A stretch of DNA of 64,000 nt, taken from positions 298,738-362,737 of the forward strand of contig NZ_ML660059.1 of the NCBI RefSeq assembly GCF_007004665.1, in the 5' to 3' direction. This document shows, piece by piece, positions 1-9,382 of the stretch (its first letter is position 1; every line of letters begins with the position of its first letter). The DNA comes from Denitrobaculum tricleocarpae. Lineage in GTDB: Bacteria; Pseudomonadota; Alphaproteobacteria; Kiloniellales; Kiloniellaceae. Under the pieces are notes generated by a model that was not told where the DNA came from, did no database searches, and saw only the letters and a program-made list of their open reading frames with translations. Position numbers and translations under genes: made by a program.

Positions 1-509
1 TTGAAGACGGTTCCGACCTCGTCATTGATCCGGCAGGCGGACTCCAGGTCCCGGCCGATCGGCTTCTCCAGGACGACCCTTGCCTTCGGGGTCACCACGC
101 CAGCGGTCTTCAGGTTGCGGCAGATCGGACCGAAGAGATCGGGCGAGGTCGCCAGATAGAAGACACGGGACCGGTCCTCACCGTCTTTGAGGTCCTGCAC
201 AAGCCCGTCCCAGCCCTCGGCTTTGGTCGCATCCAGCCTGACGTGGGCGATCCGGGCGGAAAAGCGCTGCCAGGTCCCGTCATCCAGGTCGTCCTGATCG
301 AGATGCTGCTCAAGCCCCGCGCGCAGCCGCGCGACGTAATCCGCCGAGCTCAAGTCGCTGCGCGAAACCCCGAGAATGCGGCTGCCATCGGGAATCTGAC
401 CGTCATGATCACGCAGAAAGAGCGAGGGCATGAGTTTGCGTAGCGCAAGGTCTCCGGTCCCCCCGAACACCACGATGTCGAAAATATCGACCGGAATAAT
501 CTGAGCCAT
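1..509 (-). CDS. zwf: glucose-6-phosphate 1-dehydrogenase, N-terminal part
   Basis: Catalyses NADP-dependent oxidation of glucose-6-phosphate to 6-phosphogluconolactone, the entry to the Entner-Doudoroff and pentose phosphate routes. About 169 residues are visible; the gene runs off the left edge, so the C-terminal two thirds are missing from the window but not necessarily from the genome. The reverse strand reads MAQIIPVDIF, then the dinucleotide-binding motif GGTGDLALRK (residues 16-25) and the substrate-binding motif EKPIGRD (148-154), both diagnostic of the family. The ATG at 507-509 has a GGAGAG ribosome site just upstream. It diverges from pgi across a region with operator-like palindromes. 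Confidence 0.93.
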   Translation of the reverse strand, partial: MAQIIPVDIFDIVVFGGTGDLALRKLMPSLFLRDHDGQIPDGSRILGVSRSDLSSADYVARLRAGLEQHLDQDDLDDGTWQRFSARIAHVRLDATKAEGWDGLVQDLKDGEDRSRVFYLATSPDLFGPICRNLKTAGVVTPKARVVLEKPIGRDLESACRINDEVGTVF

Positions 510-632
510 ATGCTCTCCAACCAATCGCGACTGCCCGAGCACCCCCAAGCGCGTAAACCAGGAATTAAGGCCAAAGATCCTGCGCAAGTCAGGTCTTAGA
601 GCTTCACGACTTCCAGAGGCCTGTCACGATTT

Positions 633-647
633 TGTAATTTTACCACA
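633..647. promoter_or_regulatory. imperfect HexR-like operator, zwf-proximal
   Basis: TGTAATTTTACCACA, an imperfect version of the palindrome 46 bases downstream. Half site TGTAAT is intact; the second half is degenerate. It lies between divergent zwf and pgi, where HexR (an RpiR-family repressor of central sugar metabolism, known mainly from gamma- and betaproteobacteria) binds in other organisms. Assignment to HexR is inference; no hexR gene is in the window. Confidence 0.4.
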
Positions 648-692
648 TTGATGCGCTACTATAGCTTGATTTTAGGGATGAATGCAAGAAAT

Positions 693-711
693 TCTGTAAT
701 TTAATTACAGA
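693..711. promoter_or_regulatory. HexR-like palindromic operator between zwf and pgi
   Basis: A perfect inverted repeat TCTGTAAT-TTA-ATTACAGA in the 450-bp zwf/pgi divergent region. Its core TGTAATTTAATTACA agrees with the TGTAAT/ATTACA-type motif described for HexR, which controls zwf and other sugar catabolic genes. The surrounding stretch 640-710 is AT-rich compared with the flanking genes, as expected for promoters. The palindrome is seen directly; the regulator's identity is inferred from motif plus neighbouring genes. Confidence 0.55.
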
Positions 712-966
712 CCTTGCCAGAGAAGCGCGGGGGAAGCCTGAAGCGAGCCGTAGAGGGACTTTGCCGCCAGGATTTTGCCGGTGCGGTCTTCCCGCCGCTC
801 TCCCGAAAAGTCTTTGAGATGCGATCCTGCCTTGATGGGCGCAACCGGAAAGCTGGATCGTCTTTTGACGCGATGTTTCTGGCCAGACTCCCAGGATCTG
901 GTATAGAGACTCTGTGGTTCCATGCCCAAGCCTGCCAATACCCAATCGGGGGAGAATGCACGCGCT

Positions 967-2658
967 ATGTCAGCCCCTTCGTTGAAAACGTCCCTGCCCA
1001 GTCAATCAGCCACCTGGTCCGCCCTCAAAGATCATGCAGCGGCCATGAGCGAGGTGCACCTGAGAGATCTCTTCGCTGAAGACGCGGACCGCTTTGAGAA
1101 CTTCTCGCTTCGGCTCGACGATCTTCTGGTCGACGTCTCCAAACAGCGCATCACCGGCGAGACTCTCTCCCTCTTGATTTCGCTGGCGGAGGACGCAGGA
1201 CTTGGCGCCGCCCGTCAGGCGATGTTCGAGGGCAGCAGGATCAATACGACCGAAAACCGTGCCGCCCTCCATACCGCCCTGCGCAACCGCTCCGGCGGGC
1301 CGGTGCTTTATGATGGCCGGGACGTCATGCCGGATATCAAGGCGGTATTGACGCGGATGCGGCACTTCACTGATGAAGTGCGCGGCGGCGCCTGGCAGGG
1401 TTATCGCGGAGACGTCATCACCGATGTGGTGAACATCGGCATCGGCGGTTCGGATCTCGGACCGCAGATGGTGACCCAGGCCCTGACCCCCTATGGTCGG
1501 GACGGGCCGCGCCTGCACTTCGTTTCCAATGTGGACGCCAGCCACCTGATGGAAACGCTGCGCCCGCTGGATGCGGCGACGACGCTTTTCGTGATCGCCT
1601 CAAAGACCTTTACGACCCAGGAGACCATGACCAATGCGGGCTCGGCGCGCCAATGGTTCCTGAGTTCCGGCGCGGCCGAGCCGGATATCGCCAGGCACTT
1701 TGTCGCGGTCTCGACCAACGCGGATTCCGTTCGGGCTTTCGGCATTGATCCGCGGAATATGTTCGAGTTCTGGGATTGGGTCGGGGGCCGCTACTCCCTC
1801 TGGTCGGCCATTGGCCTGCCGATCGCACTCTCGATCGGCATGGATGCGTTTGAAGACCTGCTGGCGGGTGCCCACGACATGGACCGGCACTTTCTGCAGG
1901 CTCCCCTGAAGGAGAACATCCCGGTCGTTCTCGCCTTATTGGGGGTTTGGAATGCAAATTTCCTGGGTGCGGCAAGTCATGCGGTCCTGCCCTATGACCA
2001 ATATCTCAGCCGCCTGCCCGCCTACCTGCAGCAGGCAGACATGGAAAGCAACGGCAAGTCGGTCACGCACGCGGGCACAGCCGTCGACTACAGCACCGGT
2101 CCGATCGTCTGGGGGGAGCCCGGCACCAACGGCCAGCACGCCTTTTATCAGCTGATCCACCAAGGCAGCCATCTGATCCCCGCCGACTTCATCGCGCCCC
2201 TGGAAAGCCATAACGACGTGGGGCAGCACCATAAGATCCTCTTGTCCAACGTCTTCGCGCAGACCGAGGCTCTCATGAAAGGCCGGACGGCAGAGGAAGC
2301 CAAGGCGGAGATGCAGGCGCAGGGGCTTGAGGACGCGACCCTTGCGCGCCTTCTCCCGCACCGCGTCTTTGAGGGCAACAAACCCAGCACGACAATCCTG
2401 TTCCGGAAGCTCACGCCCCATAGCCTGGGCCGCCTGATCGCTCTCTACGAGCATAAGATCTTCGTGCAGGGTGTCATCTGGGACATCAACTCCTTCGACC
2501 AATGGGGGGTTGAACTGGGCAAACAGCTCGCGAACAAGATCCTGCCCGAACTCGATCCGCAGGAAGGCGAAGCGGCTGCCGGACTGCACGACAGCTCAAC
2601 CAGCGGCCTGATACAACATTACCGCGCCCATCTGTTGGCCAGCGGCAAACAAAGCTGA
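967..2658 (+). CDS. pgi: glucose-6-phosphate isomerase
   Basis: Interconverts glucose-6-phosphate and fructose-6-phosphate in the cytoplasm. The product is about 563 residues, normal for the long bacterial Pgi type. Family motifs appear in order: IGIGGSDLG (SIS sugar-phosphate fold), SKTFTTQET, the first Pgi signature [12 protein letters not shown] (near residue 272), [10 protein letters not shown] with the catalytic Glu region (near 359), [10 protein letters not shown] with the ring-opening His (near 391), and the C-terminal WGVELGK Lys. The ATG at 967 is preferred because GGGGGAG lies 12 bases upstream; an in-frame ATG at 922 would add 15 residues with no clear ribosome site. Diverges from zwf. 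Confidence 0.95.
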   Translation: MSAPSLKTSLPSQSATWSALKDHAAAMSEVHLRDLFAEDADRFENFSLRLDDLLVDVSKQRITGETLSLLISLAEDAGLGAARQAMFEGSRINTTENRAALHTALRNRSGGPVLYDGRDVMPDIKAVLTRMRHFTDEVRGGAWQGYRGDVITDVVNIGIGGSDLGPQMVTQALTPYGRDGPRLHFVSNVDASHLMETLRPLDAATTLFVIASKTFTTQETMTNAGSARQWFLSSGAAEPDIARHFVAVSTNADSVRAFGIDPRNMFEFWDWVGGRYSLWSAIGLPIALSIGMDAFEDLLAGAHDMDRHFLQAPLKENIPVVLALLGVWNANFLGAASHAVLPYDQYLSRLPAYLQQADMESNGKSVTHAGTAVDYSTGPIVWGEPGTNGQHAFYQLIHQGSHLIPADFIAPLESHNDVGQHHKILLSNVFAQTEALMKGRTAEEAKAEMQAQGLEDATLARLLPHRVFEGNKPSTTILFRKLTPHSLGRLIALYEHKIFVQGVIWDINSFDQWGVELGKQLANKILPELDPQEGEAAAGLHDSSTSGLIQHYRAHLLASGKQS

Positions 2659-2724
2659 ACACCGGGCGGGACAGACGTCAGGGCACATAGAATTAGGAAA
2701 AACTCGGAGGGGGACCTCAAAGGT

Positions 2725-4557
2725 ATGGCCAATCGCCAGGACCGCCGGACAGTCACAAAGTCCCATATGGACAAGGGCGCACAGGCCTTGCGCCGCGGCG
2801 ACCCCAGGGAGGCCGCCGTCTGGTTCGGAAAGGCCGTTGTCAGCGAACCCAAAAACGCCTCGGCACACCACAATCTCAGTTGCGCCCTTGCGGACTCCGG
2901 CGCTCTGGATCTGGCAATTGTGTCGTCCTGCCGGGCGCTTGAACTCAATCCCAAGCATGACAACGCCGTCAAAAGGCTGGGTTCGATCCTCAAGACGCCG
3001 GGCCTGACCCTCAATCGGCTCCCCGCCCCGAAAGGCCTACTGGTCGCATTCGGGGTCGCCGACACCGATCACACGACTCTTGGTCCCCTGGCCGCGCAGA
3101 TGATCCGGCAGAATTCCGCCCTGACTCCGGCCTTTGAGCTGATGGAACAGGAGTCCGCCGATGCTGCAGCAGAGTGGCTGTGCAGCAAGGCGGGCCTGAA
3201 AGCCCTGGGCGAGCCTCTGCTCATTGCGCTGCTGACCAAGACCATCAACCGCGATCTGGTGGTCGAAAAACTGCTGACCGCCCTGCGCCGCCGTTGCCTC
3301 TTGGATCGGCCGGTGTCGGAACTGCCGCCCACGCCGCTTCAGCGCGTGCTTGCGGCTCTGGCGATCCAGGGTGCTATCAACGAATTCGTTTTCGCCACCA
3401 GCGCCGAAGAAGACCGGACGCTCGATTGCTTGCAACGGGATGTCGAGACCCAGCTGTCGGAGGGGGGACGCATCGGCGGCGAGGCCTTGCTCTATGCCCT
3501 CTACCGGCCACTCAAAGACCTCTCCGCTGCCGGCAAGCTGTTGGAGATCAACCCCAAGAAACTGCCGGAGCCTCTGCGCCGCGTGGTCGAGTTTACCCTG
3601 CGTCAGGACCAGGAGGAGGCCACGCTCAAGGCGGACTTGAAACGGCTGCGGCCCATAGATGCAGCCGGTTCGACCCACGTCGCCGCCATGTACGAAGAAA
3701 ACCCCTATCCCCGCTGGCTCTCTATGGATATCCCGGTAGAGGGAAGCTGGACGCGGCAGCTGCGCGAGACCGTCGGCGAGCTTGCATCCGGCCTGGCCGA
3801 CACGCCGGAGAACGTCCTCGTGGCCGGCTGCGGCACGGGCCGGCATGCCCTTTACTGCGCTTTCGGCTATGCGCCGCAAAACGAAACCCTGGCCATTGAT
3901 CTGAGCACGGCATCCCTAGGCTATGCGATGCGCAAGACCAAGAGCTTCAACGCCCGGAAACTCTCGTTCCTGCAAGCCGATATCCTCGATCTGGACCTAC
4001 TTGGGCGCGAGTTCGACATCATCGAATCCGTCGGTGTTCTGCATCACATGGCCGACCCCATGGCGGGCTGGCGGAAGCTCTGTGCACGCCTGAAACCGGG
4101 CGGCGTCATGCGCATCGGCCTTTACCGCGATCTTGGCCGTCAGGACATCCTCGCGGGCCGGGCCTACGTCCGGGACAAAAAGCTGACCGCAGATCCCGAT
4201 GGCATCCGGAGATTTCGCCAGGCGCTGATCCGCGACGACGCCGAGCTGGCCGATCAAACCTGGCGGGACAGCCTGATGGCCACTCCGGACTTCTACAGCG
4301 CCAGTGAAGTCCGCGACCTTGTGTTCCACGTTCAGGAGCGCAACTACACTCTCCCCGAGATCGGAGAGTCCCTCAAGGAGCTCGGCCTGCTCTTCGGCGG
4401 GCTGGAAGGACCCCGTTCGCTGAAGACCGCCTTCCGTCAGAAGCACCCGGACCCTGGGGCCCCACAAGATCTCGAGGCCTGGTGGGCATTTGAACAGCAG
4501 CACCCGGAACTCTTCCGCCGCATGTACGAGTTCTGGTGCATCAAACCCACGGATTAG
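2725..4557 (+). CDS. TPR-repeat SAM-dependent methyltransferase of unknown substrate
   Basis: A 610-residue fusion. Residues 15-95 form tetratricopeptide repeats (GDPREAAVWFGKAV, then LDLAIVSSCRALELNP), normally protein-binding. The middle 100-340 is unassigned. Residues 360-480 are a class I methyltransferase with motif I VLVAGCGTGRHA (near 365), an acidic residue following LAI, and the post-motif GVLHHMADP (near 437). The C-terminal 120 residues are helical and unassigned. The start has GGAGGGGG and AAAGG upstream. It follows pgi by 66 bases and could be co-transcribed. The substrate cannot be told from sequence; protein or small-molecule methylation are both possible. Confidence 0.85.
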   Translation: MANRQDRRTVTKSHMDKGAQALRRGDPREAAVWFGKAVVSEPKNASAHHNLSCALADSGALDLAIVSSCRALELNPKHDNAVKRLGSILKTPGLTLNRLPAPKGLLVAFGVADTDHTTLGPLAAQMIRQNSALTPAFELMEQESADAAAEWLCSKAGLKALGEPLLIALLTKTINRDLVVEKLLTALRRRCLLDRPVSELPPTPLQRVLAALAIQGAINEFVFATSAEEDRTLDCLQRDVETQLSEGGRIGGEALLYALYRPLKDLSAAGKLLEINPKKLPEPLRRVVEFTLRQDQEEATLKADLKRLRPIDAAGSTHVAAMYEENPYPRWLSMDIPVEGSWTRQLRETVGELASGLADTPENVLVAGCGTGRHALYCAFGYAPQNETLAIDLSTASLGYAMRKTKSFNARKLSFLQADILDLDLLGREFDIIESVGVLHHMADPMAGWRKLCARLKPGGVMRIGLYRDLGRQDILAGRAYVRDKKLTADPDGIRRFRQALIRDDAELADQTWRDSLMATPDFYSASEVRDLVFHVQERNYTLPEIGESLKELGLLFGGLEGPRSLKTAFRQKHPDPGAPQDLEAWWAFEQQHPELFRRMYEFWCIKPTD

Positions 4558-4702
4558 GAGCTTTCACCTTTGTCTTTGAAACGGCGATGATCCTACTTTA
4601 GGTTCGCCGCATTCTGAAAAACGCGCACGGAATATGGGCTTTCCACGAAGATCCAGCGTGAATTTCCGGCACTATGACGACGATTTGGATTGAGGGATTT
4701 CC

Positions 4703-5851
4703 ATGCAGGAACTGACGGACTTCTGGAACACGGTGGTTCAAGTTTGGACACAGGGTTTTCTCGGGATCGATATTAGCAGGATACTCACGGCCGTTGGGAT
4801 CCTGACCGTCGCCATCCTCCTGCGCGGCCTCTTTACCAAAATCGTGGTCACGCGCTTGCGGGCGCTCGTGCGGCGATCCGAAACCTCTATCGACGACCAT
4901 GCCCTCGATGCGCTTGAAGGACCCCTCAGGCTGGTGCCGGTCGTGATCGGCATCTTCTTCGCCCTGGAGTCCCTGGAACTGGACGGTCTCGCCCTGACCG
5001 TCGGTGTCAACTTTGAGCGTTCGCTGATCGCCTTCGTCATCTTTTGGAGCCTGTTTCGTCTGGTCGATCCGCTCAGCTTCCTGCTGCATCGCCTCGACAA
5101 GATCGTGACCACCATCATGATCGAGTGGCTAGTGAAGGTGATCAAGGGCCTGTTCATCTTTCTGGGCGCAGCGACGATTCTCGAGATCTGGGGGATCCAG
5201 GTGGGACCGATACTGGCCGGTCTCGGGCTCTTCGGCGTCGCCGTGGCGCTTGGCGCGCAAGACATGTTCAAGAACATGATCTCCGGTATTCTGATTATCG
5301 CCGAGAAGCGCTTTGGGCGGAATGACTGGATCAAGGTGGACGGCATCGTCGAGGGAACCGTGGAATCGATCGGCTTTCGTTCCACCCGGATCCGCCGCTT
5401 CGACAAAGCACCCGTGCACGTGCCGAACTCCTTCCTCTCCGACAATGCGGTCACAAACTTCTCAAAGATGACCAACCGCCGGATCTACTGGAAGATTGGT
5501 GTCGAATACCACACGACCGCCGAGCAGCTGCGCCGGATCGTAAAGGAAATCGGGGACTACCTGAGTGATTCGCCGGAGTTTGAATCAAACCCCAGTCGCG
5601 CCACCACGCTGATCCATGTGGACAGCTTCAACGACTCCAGCATCGACATCATGCTCTATTGCTTCACCAAAACCACCAACTGGGGCGAGTGGATGGTGAT
5701 CAAGGAGAACCTGGCGCTGAAGGTAAAGGAGATCGTCGAGGGCGCCGGAACCGGCTTTGCCTTCCCAACCACCACGATTCACCTCGAGGGCTTCCCGGGG
5801 AAGGATGTGAAAGCAGAGGGCTTGGGCATCGAGGATCCCCAATCGGTCTGA
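4703..5851 (+). CDS. MscS-family mechanosensitive ion channel
   Basis: A 382-residue inner-membrane channel that should open under membrane tension to release solutes on osmotic downshock. Hydrophobic helices occur near residues 18-42, 72-92, 100-122 and 148-195. The last contains the Gly/Ala-rich pore helix (GLGLFGVAVALGAQDMFKNM) typical of MscS TM3, followed by the beta domain (DWIKVDGIVEGTVESIGFR and VHVPNSFLSDNAVTNFS) and the C-terminal alpha/beta cage. It has one more N-terminal helix than E. coli MscS. GAGGGA precedes the ATG. Stand-alone between the methyltransferase and a long intergenic region. Confidence 0.88.
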   Translation: MQELTDFWNTVVQVWTQGFLGIDISRILTAVGILTVAILLRGLFTKIVVTRLRALVRRSETSIDDHALDALEGPLRLVPVVIGIFFALESLELDGLALTVGVNFERSLIAFVIFWSLFRLVDPLSFLLHRLDKIVTTIMIEWLVKVIKGLFIFLGAATILEIWGIQVGPILAGLGLFGVAVALGAQDMFKNMISGILIIAEKRFGRNDWIKVDGIVEGTVESIGFRSTRIRRFDKAPVHVPNSFLSDNAVTNFSKMTNRRIYWKIGVEYHTTAEQLRRIVKEIGDYLSDSPEFESNPSRATTLIHVDSFNDSSIDIMLYCFTKTTNWGEWMVIKENLALKVKEIVEGAGTGFAFPTTTIHLEGFPGKDVKAEGLGIEDPQSV

Positions 5852-6304
5852 CCAAGCACCGCCGGAGCCGATGAAAGGCTGCCGGCGTACAGCCGCAAAT
5901 AATCCTGGCCCGCTCCTTAAACAGCTTTTCGTTTGTAGAAGTAAATGACAAGAATTTTCCACGCTGGAAGATTGCGGCGGGAACAAGGCAAATCATTGAC
6001 AAAAGATAAACGCAACTATGTCAATTCAGACCTGATTCTCTACAGTATTCCCGTTCTATGACACAGATTCATTAAATCCATGTCCGGCCTTTAGTGTCGA
6101 TGTGATAATTAGGTGTCATCAAAATTGAAGAATTGATCAAACGGAATTTCATGCCAACTATCGTTTCGTCAAAGCGCGAAGTGATGAAATGAGCGGCGCA
6201 TTTCAGACCGGAGCAACCTGATAGCCGGCTTGGCTTTTAACCGGGGTTCGAGCCCAGGGGAAAGTCCGGCCAAAAAAATTGAAGCGAAACGTTGTGAGGA
6301 TGAT
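5852..6304. other. intergenic region, no gene recognised
   Basis: About 450 bases of lower GC than the neighbours. I see no coding frame with family resemblance. The stretch 6225-6290 contains GGTTCGAGCCC and GGGGAAAGTCCGG, which recall tRNA T-arm and RNase P fragments but do not fold into either. It probably holds the promoter and leader of the downstream small gene. Confidence 0.4.
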
Positions 6305-6610
6305 ATGACCGCAGAGATTGAATGGGTAACGGGCGTTTTACGGGTTGGCCGGAGCTTTGAGGAGCACGGCGATCCCTATGACTTTTCCTGCACCATTAAC
6401 CGCCGCGGCGATTGCGCAGAACTGATCGGCGGAAACGGCACGATCACGCCGCAGATCTGGCGCGACGTAAAGGAAGCACTGGTGGCACAGGGCGTGACAC
6501 ACGCCCAATGGGACCGCCTTAACAACACGCCACGCTCAATCGTGGCAAACAGCACCAACCAGCTCTCCATTCAACCCAGCGACATCCAACACTACACACT
6601 GAATAGCTAG
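6305..6610 (+). CDS. small hypothetical protein (101 aa)
   Basis: A soluble, mixed acidic/polar protein starting MTAEIEWVTG and ending IQHYTLNS. The ATG at 6305 is preceded by GTGAGGATG, a plausible ribosome site; upstream in-frame starts lack one. Coding-like residue composition and a conserved-looking core (PYDFSCTINRRGDCAELIGG) suggest a real gene. I do not recognise a family. No signal peptide or membrane segment. It is convergent with tag, with a hairpin between them. Confidence 0.6.
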   Translation: MTAEIEWVTGVLRVGRSFEEHGDPYDFSCTINRRGDCAELIGGNGTITPQIWRDVKEALVAQGVTHAQWDRLNNTPRSIVANSTNQLSIQPSDIQHYTLNS

Positions 6611-6641
6611 AGCCGCGTCAGATAAGACGCATGGCGCTCAC

Positions 6642-6709
6642 GTGGTGGAACTGACGGTCCTCATGATTCGGAGAGCCGCCATAAACGGCAGGCGTGTCGG
6701 TTCCACTAT
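6642..6709. repeat. hairpin / short palindromic element between convergent genes
   Basis: Arms 6642-6655 (GTGGTGGAACTGAC) and 6696-6709 (GTCGGTTCCACTAT) pair over 14 positions in RNA if three G-U wobbles are allowed. A small inner stem GCCG/CGGC lies at 6675-6689. The arm sequence GTGGTGGAACTGA also begins the terminal inverted repeats of the larger element at 27306-27574, so this may be a shortened relative. It could act as a bidirectional terminator for the small gene and tag. Confidence 0.5.
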
Positions 6710-6742
6710 TCAAAAGATCAGGACTCCAGGTCTCAAAGGCTT

Positions 6743-7336
6743 TTAGAGGACCTGATCGTAGCGGAAGCAATCCACCGTGTGATCGTTGACCATTCCGGTC
6801 GCCTGCATGAAAGCATAGCAGATCGTTGGTCCGACAAAGCGGAAACCCTTCTTCTTCAGGGCTTTCGACAAAGCCTGCGACTCAGCCGTCTCGGCGGGAA
6901 CCTCGGAGAGGTCCCGCCAGCGGTTGACGATCGGCTTGCCGTCGACGAAGGACCAGATGAATTTCGAGAAGGCACCGCCGTCAGCTTGAGCAGTCCCGTC
7001 CTCCATCATCTCCAGCCAGGCCTGCGCGTTGCCGATGGTCGCCGCGATCTTGGCGCGGTTGCGCACGATCCCCGGGTTCTCCATCAGCGCGGCGACCTTA
7101 TCGGATCCGTAACCGGCAATGATCTCAGGATCGAACTTGTCGAAGGCTTCACGATAGCCCTCGCGTTTCCTCAACACGGTGATCCAGGACAATCCGGCCT
7201 GCGCTCCCTCCAGGATCAGCATCTCGAACAGCATGCGGTCGTCATAGACCGGAACACCCCATTCCTGGTCATGGTAGTCGATGTAAAGCTGTTCCGCGCC
7301 GACCCAGCCGCAGCGACTTTGCTGACCGTCACTCAT
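6743..7336 (-). CDS. tag: DNA-3-methyladenine glycosylase I
   Basis: Excises 3-methyladenine from alkylated DNA to start base excision repair. The 197 residues match the usual Tag length. The N-terminus has RCGWVG and YHDQEWGVP; the zinc-binding residues Cys9, His22, His186 and Cys190 are present with the family spacing (13 and 4 residues). The core LEGAQAGLSWITVLRKREGYR carries the base-binding pocket. Single gene, facing the small hypothetical gene and diverging from the next small membrane protein. Confidence 0.95.
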   Translation of the reverse strand: MSDGQQSRCGWVGAEQLYIDYHDQEWGVPVYDDRMLFEMLILEGAQAGLSWITVLRKREGYREAFDKFDPEIIAGYGSDKVAALMENPGIVRNRAKIAATIGNAQAWLEMMEDGTAQADGGAFSKFIWSFVDGKPIVNRWRDLSEVPAETAESQALSKALKKKGFRFVGPTICYAFMQATGMVNDHTVDCFRYDQVL

Positions 7337-7683
7337 TTTGTTCTCTTTTTGTTTTGTTTTTGTGCTTTTCCCACACTATACCGCTCGCCTCGCGGACACC
7401 ACCGATTTCCGGATTACGGTCCCAGGGCCTGTTGAGGTTCGCGGAAAGCCGCGGCCGGGCAACCACACCTTCTGCTAGAATAGCCGCGACGCAGACACCC
7501 TATCTGATCGAGCGCTTTTGAAACACATGGCGGCGCTTGAAGCCGCCCAGGCCACCGCCTTCGCCGGTCACGCGAAAGGTCAGGCGCAGCTATCTGAGCG
7601 CGAGATCTTTACGATTTTGAAACCTTATGGCGGCTACCTTGTCGGTAAGTGGAAATTCCATGCATCGGGCCAGGGAGGCAAGT

Positions 7684-8088
7684 GTGCAAGCATCGACGGC
7701 AGCTCAAGCGGTAAACACGGCGCGCGACTACAAGCGTAAAGCTGATTCAAGCCCGAACAACGATAACGCCGAGTTCTTCCTTTCGCACTACTTCCGACGC
7801 ATCGATCCCAAAGTCGCGGACTCCTTCACCGACGAGCAGCGCGCGGCCATCAAAACCATGTTTTCAAACCGGGACGTCGCAACGCACCACAGCCTGGAAG
7901 TCCGCCGCACACTCTCCTTCGGGCGCAAGCGCTTCTATCTGATCTTCCTGCTTGGGCGGGAACGCCGGGCTTACGAACGGAACGGTCGCTCCAGAAGCAT
8001 TTCCCAGCGGCTCAATCTCTTCTTTTACCTTGCTGTCACGACCGCCTGGCTGGTGCCTGGCTTCCTTCTGGCAAAAGCGATTGGCTGA
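7684..8088 (+). CDS. small conserved-type protein with C-terminal membrane helix
   Basis: About 134 residues, with an N-terminal polar, basic region and a well-formed C-terminal hydrophobic segment (LNLFFYLAVTTAWLVPGFLLAKA, roughly the last 25 residues). The middle part (DEQRAAIKTMFSN, VRRTLSFGRKRFYLIFLLGRE) looks like a conserved domain but I do not recognise a named family. The GTG at 7684 has AGGGAGG six bases upstream and is the best start; ATGs at 7627 and 7660 are longer options with poorer ribosome sites. The stop lies 13 bases from the stop of the convergent EAL gene. Confidence 0.6.
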   Translation: MQASTAAQAVNTARDYKRKADSSPNNDNAEFFLSHYFRRIDPKVADSFTDEQRAAIKTMFSNRDVATHHSLEVRRTLSFGRKRFYLIFLLGRERRAYERNGRSRSISQRLNLFFYLAVTTAWLVPGFLLAKAIG

Positions 8089-8101
8089 AACCCCCGAAGC
8101 A

Positions 8102-9382
8102 TCAATGTGATGCGTTCCTTGCGATCAGTGTCGCAAGCTCTGCAGCGGGCAGGGCAGGGCTGAAATAATAGCCCTGATAGCTGTCGCACCCCAGAGCACG
8201 CAGCGTGTCGTATTGTTCGGCGCGCTCGACGCCCTCCGCCAGGACCGTCAAGCCCAGCCCCTGGCCCATCTCCACGATCGCCCTGAGACCTTCCATGCGG
8301 TTATGCGCCGCGCCGAGACCGGAGACGAAAGACCGGTCGATTTTGACCTTCTCGACAGGAAGCCGGCGCAGCAGTGACAGCGTCGCGTAGCCGGTACCCA
8401 AGTCGTCGAGTGCCAGACTCACGCCAAGATCGAGGATCGGCTTCAGGCGTTGGGATACCTCGTCCGGATCACTTGGATCGGATGTCTCGGTCAACTCGAT
8501 TTCGATCTGGCCGGGGCTGACGCCGGAGTCCGTGATGATCTCGACGATCCGCTCGACCTGCGACTCATGCTGCACCTGGGCCAGGGAGAGATTGACCGCG
8601 CAGCGGACCGGCGGCAGGCCCTGATTGGCCCAGTCGGCCGCCTGCGCGCAGGCTGTCTCAAGCACCCATTCGCCGATGCGCGTGATGGTTCCGCTCGCTT
8701 CCGCTGCGGGAATGATGCTGCCCGGAAGCTCGAGGTTTCCACTCTCTCCGGCGAGCCGGACAAGCGCCTCAACACCGATCACCCGTCCGGTGGAAACTTC
8801 GATCTGCGGCTGGTAATGCAGCCGGAGCTGTCCCTTTTTCAGCGCCAGTTCCAGGTCTTCGAGCTCCATGAGGGGATGATTGGCCGTCGCACCGGCCTCG
8901 GCTGCCACGATCCCGAACGCTGCTTCATCGGCTTGGGCGAGACGGGTGGAGTCCGGGTCCTTCGCGCCGGGACGGCCCGCCTTCTTCGCGGCCCTGGCTG
9001 CGGCACTCAGCAAGCCATCCGGGTCTTGTGCCGTATCGGGATATACAGCGACACCGGCGCCCGAAAAACGATGGCTTTCATCCAGGGCCGCAACGATTTG
9101 CGCGGCAAAAGCCAGCGCGTCGTCAGCCTCGAAACAGTCTTCGGCGATGGCCGCGACAGCGCTGTAGTCGACACAGCACGCCGCACGCAGATTAGCAAAG
9201 CGGGTCGCCAGATCCGTCGCAATCCTCTGCATCTCCTGCGCTGAATTGCCGTCGGCGGCAAAATAAAACACCGCGAGACCGGACTCTCCGCGCTGTGCCG
9301 CCTGAAGCGAAGCCACAAGGTGATCGTGGAACAACAGACTGCCGGGCAAAGGCCGCCGCGGTCGCTTACGCCGCTCAGTCAT
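8102..9382 (-). CDS. EAL-domain cyclic-di-GMP phosphodiesterase-type protein
   Basis: A 426-residue soluble protein. Residues 1-160 resemble a degenerate GGDEF-like fold without a GGDEF motif. Residues 170-422 form an EAL domain that keeps the signature residues: EALVRL (205-210), NLSLAQ, ELTETSD, LDDLGTGYATL, KIDRSFV, AEGVE and the terminal QGYYFSP. These are the metal- and substrate-binding positions, so it is probably an active c-di-GMP hydrolase acting on motility or surface attachment, though DDLG replaces the common DDFG. No membrane helices. Single gene. Confidence 0.88.
   Translation of the reverse strand: MTERRKRPRRPLPGSLLFHDHLVASLQAAQRGESGLAVFYFAADGNSAQEMQRIATDLATRFANLRAACCVDYSAVAAIAEDCFEADDALAFAAQIVAALDESHRFSGAGVAVYPDTAQDPDGLLSAAARAAKKAGRPGAKDPDSTRLAQADEAAFGIVAAEAGATANHPLMELEDLELALKKGQLRLHYQPQIEVSTGRVIGVEALVRLAGESGNLELPGSIIPAAEASGTITRIGEWVLETACAQAADWANQGLPPVRCAVNLSLAQVQHESQVERIVEIITDSGVSPGQIEIELTETSDPSDPDEVSQRLKPILDLGVSLALDDLGTGYATLSLLRRLPVEKVKIDRSFVSGLGAAHNRMEGLRAIVEMGQGLGLTVLAEGVERAEQYDTLRALGCDSYQGYYFSPALPAAELATLIARNASH

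Noticed and set aside
6225..6295. tRNA or RNase P RNA fragment
   Set aside because: GGTTCGAGCCC and GGGGAAAGTCCGG look familiar, but no acceptor or anticodon arm forms and the RNase P core is missing.
7518..7739. 73-codon open frame before the small membrane protein
   Set aside because: Overlaps the better-supported gene starting at 7684 in another frame; could be an earlier frame of the same gene, but no evidence for a frameshift.
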